Shown: one piece after another, positions 51,943 to 61,200 of the stretch | How positions within the stretch are numbered: the stretch's first letter is position 1 | How the letters are laid out: the number at the start of each line of letters is the position of its first letter | NCBI RefSeq assembly: GCF_025370935.1 | Contig: NC_133473.1 | Span: 1,736,756 to 1,800,755, forward strand | Source of the DNA: Choristoneura fumiferana | Taxonomy: Eukaryota > Arthropoda > Insecta > Lepidoptera > Tortricidae | Length of the DNA stretch: 64,000 nucleotides | Direction of reading: 5' to 3' | Notes under the pieces: model-generated | What the model saw: the letters and a program-made list of their open reading frames with translations, nothing else | Databases searched by the model: none | What the model was told of the DNA's origin: nothing | Translations under genes and position numbers: made by a program

Positions 51943-52688
51943 AATATATTATTATGTCTACATAGACCTTTTTCGGTCATCAAGTGCAAGTGCAGTGGTT
52001 ATTGGTTATACCTATGGTTCGCAAATTATTTACATTTATAGTGCATTAAAATCCTACCTACCTACCTACCACCTGTATACCTGGCCACTTAGTGCGTGCG
52101 TACTTATAAATATTAAAATCAAGAGAAGTCACAATATATACGCAAATTATAATGGCTTTAGTTTGGAAATTATCGAAGCAAAATTTACTAACCAATTCGA
52201 CGGAACCGTTGTGCTATCAAACCAAAACTGATGTTAGGTTAATTTAGATAATAACGGTTTAATTTAGAAATCAGTGTCTGGGAAACTTAAACTTCGAGCC
52301 AACATTATTACAGTCGTTCGTTCAGCAAAAAATACCAACATCTGTAAGGTACAACTATTGTAAAAAGAGACAGACGGACGGATATTCAGGCTCCGCTTCT
52401 TCCCAAGCGGAGCGGAGACATAATCGACTAAAACACATTAGTTAAAATATACGACGTATTGCCACATTCTAAGGCGAAAGGGTTAGACGTAAATTACAGA
52501 AAAATCGAAGTTCATACCGTATCGTTCTTCTCACTCTCGTATTAAATAATATAAGCATAAGCGGGACGCCAAGACACGAAGTTCGAATTTTGTACTTCGT
52601 AGTATACAGCCAGGTCGGATTTACGTACCGCTACGCCGGAAAGTTTTTTGGAAACGTGCAGCACCTCTTAAAACTTACACCGTGAATA
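51943..52688. other. Gene-free stretch
   Basis: Only a decayed piece (52500-52610) of the 14122-14240 family is seen. Confidence 0.4.
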
Positions 52689-53092
52689 AATTATATTTTC
52701 ACACCTCTCCTTCAGAAAAGTAACTTTTCCTCCCTGATGAGAGGGAGCAAAGTGCAACTTTTCTGTTCAAGGCTTTTCTAAGTATTTTATTGCAAATGCA
52801 ATTTTTTGAAGTTGATAATTGTAAAGCCACGCCATTTTCTATGCTGGTTGTTCTTTAATAATATTTACAATTTGTTTTTTTCAAGTTTCTTAATGCTCGG
52901 TGTAAAAAGTTGTATGAGCCACTCGGTAGCAAAAATATTTTCATCTTGGGCGTTAACACTTGAATCCCTCATTGCACTCAGGATTCTACTTTAGAATTCC
53001 TCGCTACGCTCAGGATTCTATTGTAGAATCCTTCGCTACATTCTGGATTCATTCATTCTGGATTATGCTCCCTTGTGACACAAATAACTATT
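52689..53092 (+). repeat. 400-bp direct repeat, copy 1
   Basis: Matches 55713-56103 at high identity from TCACACCTCTCCTTCAGAAA to CTCCCTTGTGACACAAATAA, 3.0 kb apart. Inside, TCAGGATTCTA-TTGTAGAATCC-type short repeats vary in number between copies. Confidence 0.9.
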
Positions 53093-55000
53093 ATACCGTC
53101 AAAAAAAGTACGACTTATTACAATCACTGCTTTTTTCTCTGTTCCGCTCCATCTGCCTTCAACTAAGCTATAACAGTAAAATCAAGACATGGTTCTAGTA
53201 ATATACGGCGTAATGAGCTGAAACTTTTACTTGGTAGACAGTGTAAGATAATAATATTTATTGACAATAACAATTAGGAATGCATCCTCTCTATACTTCC
53301 TAAGGACCTGTTTCACCATTCTTTGACAGGTTTCTATTTTATGTGTCAGCTGCTCGCAACTTCGTCTGCATCTCGTGGGAATTTTACACTTTCCTGGTAT
53401 AAAATCTTTATCCGTTGATAATAAAGCTTTCTATAAGTGAAAGATTTTTTGAAATCGGTTCTAGTGTTTTTAAAAGTCTGGGATTTATCCGGAGAAAAGT
53501 GAAACAAACCCAAAGTCAGTTCGCCGAAAGTTGATAAAGTCATTCGTTTTCAACTCATTACAATGCGGCTCGTTAATTATTTTTTACTAATTAAAACAAA
53601 ACGACGACACACTCGAAGTGCATTCCAAAATGAAATGACAACATGGCAGCTGCATCCGCTCGCCCGCCACCCACGCTTGACAACAACTGCGTGACCAGTA
53701 GGTAACTCAGTGCGCCCGTCATACAGGTTTGTGATGTTAATTGACTGTCGAGACGTCACGATATTTATCAGCTCTCGGCGAGTTGATAAATAGGAAACAT
53801 TTCAAGTAGTAACTCGTCGGTATACGTCACCACGCGTTCTCGCGCTCAACTCGCCCCGACCGTCTCGGGTCGAGTGCGACTCGATCGCGACTCACAAATT
53901 ACCTGTCTCCGGCCGCCGTTCCCCGCTCCACGCAACTAACGACAAACAAACAACTTCTTTGTAGGCACAATACATTTTCGTTCACCACATTACGTTTACC
54001 TGTTCGCCTGTGATATATACGGCCGTATCGCAGGCTATTCTGATGCACTTTCAATATATACTTGCGTCCGCGATTGAACGTATGAATCAAGTGAGACGCA
54101 AATTATGATTCGTTTATTTTAAATTGGCGCATGTCTCAAAAAATCCCCACTGACTTCCTTGATGTGCACAATGATGAGTATAGTACTACCAAAAATATAA
54201 GGAATCTAAGGCAATCTTGTCCGCGCCGACGGGTGCTTACAAAGGTCGATGAAATCGAACGTAAGCACCAATCCAATAAAGCACTTGTTAAATCACGTGA
54301 TAAGTAGAATATGCAAAATATGCCAATTAATTATGCAACGACAGATGAGCTCATTCACGCAATGACAACTAACGCGCAGCCGCCGAACAAAATTTTTACT
54401 AATGGCGGTTTTTATTCTATTTTATAATTGGCGGAAATATGAAGAAGAAGTACAAAATGCTTGCTGTGCAAGTTCGTTACAGCTTATATTTCTGGTAGTA
54501 CTACACTTCGGGTAGAGTTTAATGCGGTCTACCAATACAAATGAATGATCGTGAAATAAGAAAACAAATTGCGATGTTTACCATCACCACTTCTGATAAT
54601 TACTAGGCTTTGCCCGCGGTTTCGCCCGCTAAGGCTTCGGTAGGACAGACGGACGGGATTCATGGCCCCGTAGGTACTCAAAAAGAACATGTAAGTGAAG
54701 TTTCAATCATTTTATTAGGCACTTTAACCTCTTCACCACCCTAGTCATACAGTCGTGACAGACAATGGAATACCTCACACACGGTCATGACCAACATTCA
54801 ACTCGAAATTAATCCATCTGAAATGGAATTAAAAATCAAGTTGATTTGTCGCTGGTTTTTCTGTGGCGTACAGAGCACGTCACTTTGTTTGTTTTGTGGC
54901 GGTGAAGAGGGTAATCAATGGTGACTTTTTTTTGTCGTAAATATCTACGTACAGCCGAGGTCATTTATTATTTGGCATTTATGAGTAGATAAAAACATTA
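53093..55000. other. Gene-free stretch with a CpG-rich patch
   Basis: At 53760-53960 the DNA is CpG-rich (CTCGCGCTCAACTCGCCCCG), unlike its surroundings, and could be a promoter of a gene outside or unrecognised here. No coding frame supported. Confidence 0.4.
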
Positions 55001-55143
55001 AGGGGCTGTTTCACCATCCATTGATTAGCGTTAACCGACGGTTAAATGTGATGCCGTCTCCGCCTATTCGAACAAAACAAATAGAGACGGCATCACACCT
55101 AACCGCCAGTTAACACTAATCAATGGATGTTGAAACAGCCCCT
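55001..55143. mobile_element. Palindromic MITE, GGGGCTGTTTCACCATC family
   Basis: Same family as 30934-31078. Confidence 0.92.
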
Positions 55144-55395
55144 AAATACTTTAAATTCAATGTAACAATGTCTCATTGTTTTTTTTGATGCAGGAATTGC
55201 CAAAAATTAGCTTTTATTTTGTCAGCTATACTTATCGTGCGTGTTGTTTTGTTAGTGGTAGTTACATTTTTATTTAAAAGGTGCCTTAATAACCTGACTG
55301 AAACAACCATGTCCATTTTTATTTCTTCATTCGAATAAGCGGCGGTATAGATTTTTTTTGTTTGTTTGGCAAGGCAATGGACAGCTTACAACTGT

Positions 55396-55541
55396 AAGGG
55401 GCTGTTTCACCATCCATTGATTAGTGTTAACTGACGGTTAAATGTGATGCCGCCTCCGTCTATTCGAACAAAACAAAAAGAGACGGCATCACATTTAACC
55501 GTCAGTTAACACTAATCAATGGATGGTGAAACAGCCCCTTA
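55396..55541. mobile_element. Palindromic MITE, GGGGCTGTTTCACCATC family
   Basis: Nearly identical to 30934-31078; 253 bases from the previous copy. Confidence 0.92.
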
Positions 55542-55712
55542 ACCTATCATTTTAGTAGCTCGAAATAAAAGCGATCACTGTCATTTGGTCTAAAAGGAAA
55601 ATCAAAGAGTAAGTTATGTTTTAATTTGGTTACAAGTAGGTACGCACCATAGAGAATATTACTGCAATTTTCTGCCGTCAGAGTGCAGCACTAGCACAAA
55701 CCGTAAATAGTT

Positions 55713-56103
55713 TTTTCACACCTCTCCTTCAGAAAAGTAACTTTTCCTCCCTGGCGAGAGGGAGCAAAGTGCAACTTTTCTGTTCAAGGCTTTTCTAAGT
55801 GTTTTATTGCAAATGCCATTTTTTGTAGTTGATAATTGTAAAGCCACGCCATTTTCTATGTTGGTTGTTCTTTAATAATATTTAGATTTTTTTTTCAAGT
55901 TTCTTTATGCTCGGTGTGAAAAGTTGTATGAGCCACTCGGGAGCAAAATTATTTTCATCTTGGGCGTTGACACTTGAAACCCTCGCTAAGCTCAGGATTC
56001 TATTGTAGAATCCTTCGCTACATTCTGGATTCAATGTACGCCCTCGCCGTAAATCTCGCCGTAAACACACCATTTTGCTCCCTTGTGACACAAATAACAA
56101 TTT
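55713..56103 (+). repeat. 400-bp direct repeat, copy 2
   Basis: Second copy of 52689-53092, with a different middle around 56030-56070. Confidence 0.9.
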
Positions 56104-56458
56104 TAGTATCTTAACCTCGTACCTACATCCTTCCTCTGGGAAGAACATTATATTATATTTGGACACTGATGGCCTTTGTAAAGTACAATAGTGAAAAACT
56201 AGTAGGAAAAGCTGGAGATTTTTCCCTCTATTTTTCCTGAACATCTTATACTCTAAGCATCAAAAAATATTCCAAAAAAAGTACCTTTGGTAGGCAGGAG
56301 GTTAAATGTCCGTAGGATGCCTTAATATCATATATTATTTCAATTATTTTTTTGTAAATAGCTCTATCGTTAGTACTAAGATTGGTTTTTTTGGAATCTT
56401 TTTGTATTTTTTATTTCAATTCCAAATTTTTACTTTTACGGTCATCCCGTAAAACCCA

Positions 56459-56722
56459 AATTGAAAATACAAACTGAAATATAGATGCACAGAAAAATAA
56501 GACCATCACTGGGAATCGAACCCAGGTCCTCGTAATCCGTACCGCGTGCTATACCGCTACACCACTGATGGTCATCCATCAGTGACTGAGTGACTGGACC
56601 ATCAGTGGTGTAGCGGTATAGCACGCGGTACGGATTACCGAGGACCTGGGTTCGATTCCCAGTGATGGTCTTATTTTTCTGTTTTTTTCTGTGCTTCTAT
56701 ACTTCAGTTTGTATTTTCAATT
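56459..56722. mobile_element. Head-to-head pair of tRNA-like units in one palindrome
   Basis: Right unit 56597-56670 (+) is 74 bases: stem GACCATCA/TGATGGTC, A-box-like TGGTGTAGCGG, anticodon-arm stem CGGT/ACCG with loop ACGGATT, and T-arm CTGGGTTCGATTCCCAG. The left unit (about 56503-56575) is its reverse complement less one base. Outer arms TTGAAAATACAAACTGAA and complement. Spacer about 22 bases. Confidence 0.9.
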
Positions 56723-57435
56723 TCTATAGTTACTATCGATGTAAATATCATTTATTTTGTTACTCATAAATATATCATGATTTCTATAGGTATTAACACT
56801 CTTTGGTCATGATCTGTCATGGCGACAAAATATAAAGAGAACTGACGTTGTTATGGCGGTTTGCGCTAGTGTCGCCCCCTGCAGCTTTGCCTAATGCCCT
56901 ATTATGCGTACGGACGGGCAGTACTAACCTTAAATTCCATTAATTTTGATCTGACTTCAGAACGGTCATTTCAAGTCGATGGTTTTCCTTTTAGTTCAAA
57001 TAACAGTGAATCATTAAATCATAGTCACAGGTGAGTATTTCTCAAAAAAGAAACGAAGATATATGTAACGAAAAAGCTGCCACGAAATAGTAGCCACTAA
57101 AAGCGTACAAATGCATAACTAGAGCATGAGTTCAAAAAGTAATATAAAATCATTTTAAAACCCGAGCGACTTCAATAAACTTTAAATAAAAAAAACTAAA
57201 AAGAAAAACAAGTAGTAGTCTAGAAGTCTGCTAAGTAACTTAAACTTCAACAATAATTGAATAGAATTGGTCCACTGTTGGATTTTAAGTTACGTAACAG
57301 AATTCTAGACTACTAGACTTGTTTTTGCCCTGGCGACTAATATAAAGTGAAGATTGTTTTTTTGGAATCTTTTTGTATTTTTTATTTCAATTCCAAATTT
57401 TTTGTTACTTTTACGGTCATCCCGTAAAACCTATA
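56723..57435. other. Gene-free stretch
   Basis: Contains an inverted pair around CTAGAAGTCTGCTAAG / AATTCTAGACTACTAGAC (about 57220-57320) and a fragment (56780-56920) shared with 20330-20480. Confidence 0.4.
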
Positions 57436-57507
57436 TCGAAAATACAAACCGCTGGTCTTATTTTTCTGGTTTTACTGTGCATCTATATTTCAGTTTGTAT
57501 TTTCGAT
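57436..57507. mobile_element. tRNA-like family, core deleted
   Basis: The arms TCGAAAATACAAAC and GTTTGTATTTTCGA remain, with only the end of the core (GCTGGTCTTATTTTTCTGG) between them. Confidence 0.8.
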
Positions 57508-58016
57508 AATATAAAGTGCCTTTCTTTTTTTCAACGTTGCAACTGTGCAAAGCCTGGGCAGATCTATAATTAATGATAATAATGTATTAAATAACCTAAC
57601 ACCCCTATTCTTTAACAGTGTACACTCGTTATAGTGTAAAAAAAAAAACAAAATCATTTATTCAGTAAATAGGCCGCAATGGGCACTTTTACACGTCTTT
57701 TTTTAAAACTACCAGCGCTTTCGGAAAGACCATCATTGCCAAGAAGAATGCGCCGCAAGAAACTTGGCAGAAAGTCATTTTTTCAACATAAAATAATTAC
57801 AAATAAAATACTTAAAAACTACAGTATACAATGAAATAAAAGAAAATACAAAAAAAATAATAATAATAATACAGGGATGTATGGGGTCCCTTAGTTACAA
57901 AACTAAACTCTAACTATAATCTACGTTCAGTGGAAGTGTAGACTGCTTCCACCGTCATAAATTAAAAAAATAAATAATTATAATAATAAATAATTAATTC
58001 TGAATTTACATTTCAG

Positions 58017-58114
58017 GTCAAGTAACCATTAAACTTTTGGATTCCGAAGGCAAGCTCACGTCTGCCGCCCCCAAAGTTAGCTCACACGAGTGTACAGTCG
58101 AGTTCATAAACTAG
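58017..58114 (+). CDS. Candidate exon whose frame ends inside a MITE
   Basis: A good acceptor (TTTACATTTCAG) is followed by an open frame reading QVTIKLLDSEGKLTSAAPKV then SSHE, and continuing CTVEFIN to a TAG at 58112. The last eight codons and the stop come from the end of the hairpin MITE that starts at 58092. The coding-like part is 75 bases. There is no partner exon I can identify, and the minus-strand gene begins its last exon only about 180 bases away, so this could also be chance. Confidence 0.25.
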
Positions 58115-58221
58115 TGAGCAAAAATTTGATCAAAAATATCTGAACACTACGCCGTTAACAATAGAGTCGCGTTCAGATATTTTTGATCAAATTGCTCACA
58201 AGTCTATAAACTTGACTGCAC
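58092..58221. mobile_element. Hairpin MITE, TACAGTC ends (family 1, copy 3)
   Basis: GTACAGTCGAGTTCATAAAC and its complement at the right end; inner palindrome as in the other copies. Confidence 0.88.
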
Positions 58222-58296
58222 AATTCCATTGCAAATTTTTCGTCACTAACTTTTTTGAGAAATACTTAGTAAGTTAGCAAGAAGCAAAGCTTTTTT

Positions 58297-61200
58297 TTAC
58301 TTATATGTTTTTTTTACCTTTATGGCCTGTGGCGGCGTCTTCTGCCGCACTACAGGCTTCTTCTGCTCTTTTATGACAGAGTTCGGATAGATGGTGAAGG
58401 CGCAGGGCAGCGTTTTGCGAAATCTAAACAAAATTGGGACCGTCTGTCATCTATATCACTCTAGAGACTCTTGTGACTAGACATTAAAATAAAATGTACA
58501 ATTTTTTTGGGCCCAAGCCCTCTTATTCTGAGAGGAGGCCTGTGCCCAGCAGTGGAACGTTTATAGACTTGGATGACAATGTGTCTCCTGATGGTAAGAG
58601 ATCACCACCGCCCATAAAAATCTGCAACACCAGGGGTATTGCAGATGCGTTGCCGACCTAGAGGCCTAACATGGGATACCTCAAGTGCCAATAATTTCAC
58701 CGGCTGTCTTACTCTCCACGCCGTAACAAAACAGTACAAGCACTGCTGCTTCACGGCAGGATTAGCGAGCAAGATGGTGGTAGCAATCCGGGCGGACCTT
58801 GCACAAGGTCCTACCACCTGCAAATTGATTATGAAAAGGCCCCACTCTGGTATGTGATTCAGTTACTTGTGGTACGGCAGCAGTTCGTTGGTGATGAGGG
58901 GCGGGGTCCTGACGCTCTTGGCCTCGTCGTCTTCGGCCAGCGTGGAGCAGTCATAGCTCAGCACCAGCTTCTGTTCCCGCCCTGTGTTGCGAGGCGCGTA
59001 CAGCAGAGCGTTGTCACCGTGGCTTGGCTGGAAGGAGGTTTTAAAAACTTTTGTATGATTTATCATTATCAACTCTTCCCTCATCATCATCATCAGCCGG
59101 AAGACGTCTACTGCTGAACAAAGGCTTCCAGTTAGAACGCCACTATGAACAACAACTCGCCACTTGCATCCATCAGTCTTCCGCAACTCTCACGATGTCG
59201 TCAGTCCACCTGGTGGGAGGCCTGCCAACGCTTCGTCTTCCGGTTCGTGGTCGCCACTCGAGGACTTTTCTCCCCCAACGGTTATCTGTTCTTCGAGCGA
59301 CGTGGCCCGCCCATTGCCACTCCAACTTGCACATTTTTCCAGCTATGTCGGTGACTTTAGTTCTTCGACGAATTTCAAACGAAGAAAAAATATGAGTCCA
59401 ATATTTTCTAGTAATCCCACTCCACTACACTGGGCTCGCGTGGGAACTACGGCCCAAGCCCTCTCATTCTGAGAGGAGGCCTGTGCCCAGCAGTAGGACG
59501 TATATAGGCTGGGATGATGATGATGAAAATTATGAGTAAATTGAATATTATTATTTTTACTCAAAATTTTTCCCAATTTGCTGAATATAAAGAAGACATA
59601 AGTACTACTATATTTTATTTCAATCCAATTTATAAAAGTGAGAACAAAGACGCCATTAACCCGACCACAGACATTTAGTGATGTGAAAACCTAGAACCTA
59701 TTGCGAAATAATTAATCTGTTCAGTAAATCGATTAATTTCTTAATTGAATAGATCAAAGTATTTTTGTCTATTTTATTATTTACAATACTTGATTTAATT
59801 CCAAAGACTGTTTATTTAATTATAAAAGCAGTAATATTTTATATTTTTCTAATTTTAAGGTAAGTATAAAAATCACTTATTCAATCGAGCATCAATCGAT
59901 TTTTAAAATGTCGAATTTTCCACCATCTCTACGCTAGTCTATGCTACTACAGATTATACACCTGTTTCATTCAAGAAATAACGTCAGATTTTGACGAAGA
60001 TTTTTCAAATGAAAATTAAATATTGTCATCAAATGAATTTTGGTGTAAAAAGTGATTAGACGTCTAGTTAAAATACACGAATTATAGATAAATTTGTTAT
60101 TGATTTGATCCAGTGGGTGTTTATACAAGAACTTTGATGAAATCGCTTTGTTTACACTATTTATAAATTGGATTGATATACAATATATCATAGCATACGA
60201 AATATTTTTTACCTAAGCTAGAACGGAGACGTTTCGCGCTCGCTTGGCCAATGAGGGCTATCGCGTATGAATTCGCCACTAGAGGCGCTAGTGTAGCGTG
60301 AGGTCTCCGAAATGTCAAATCTCATAGTTTTTGGGTGAGCTACGCGGGTTTATTTATAATTAGAATAATTTTGTGAATATTTTGCAATATCTGAAATTAA
60401 TTATGGCAAATATGCGTTCCGGGGCAGTGAATGTCTGTGTTTTGAGACAGTTTTGTCTTTCAGAAACCTTTGTCCTCCCTTTTTTCCGAACAAAGCGGGG
60501 ACTATGCAACACTGTGGCATGCTCGATATTTTTATGGTACGGTTTTAAGGTGTATTAAATATGATTTTAATCTAAACTTTGTTTTCACGCCCGTAATAAC
60601 AGACTTTGAAAGCCATACTTAAAAACCTCACGCTACAGTGCGCCATCTAGTGAGACAAAAAACGATAGCCCTCATTAACCACGCACGTACCTCGTGAGCC
60701 ATGACGTAGTGTCCCGGCATGAGCCCTTGCAGCTGGTTCAAAGCCGTGTGCACGCAGTTGGCGACGACGCCTGTCTGATCGCCGTAGTATTCGCTGAACT
60801 CTTGGTGCTGCAACTCGTCTATTGTTATGACGTCACCGGATTGCGCGTCTATCCTGACTGAAGACAGAAGAAAACTGTTTATTATCAGATCATACCGAAC
60901 CTTGGGTCCTGAGGCCGTATTGCCTAATGTAAATGACGCTCGCGAACGCAATCTAAATCTAAATACTCATCCAAATTCAAAATCAATGAAAATGGTATCT
61001 TAAAATATAATTAAAATATTTATTCTTTTCAAAAATAACATAAAAACTATAGGTTATTTTTTTTGGTGCATCCCAATTGTTTTTACAAATATTGGAAGCT
61101 AAATTTGACCACTTCGAATGGTTGGATTGACTCGCATTATTTTCATGGCAAATCTTATACCTTTAAACGAGCAATTCTTGTATATGTATAATATATTTCG

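Noticed and set aside
56597..56670. Functional tRNA gene
   Set aside because: The fold is fair, but the base before the anticodon is not T, other copies are broken or have different stems, and the unit always sits inside the same repeat family.
58860..58862. TAA as the end of the minus-strand gene
   Set aside because: The bases AA|GTAACT form a donor whose phase 2 fits the next exon exactly (YHK|FRKTL), so the stop is intronic.
59051..59472. Overlapping 70-114-residue frames
   Set aside because: They lie in interspersed repeats that recur at 16640-16930 and in SINE tails.
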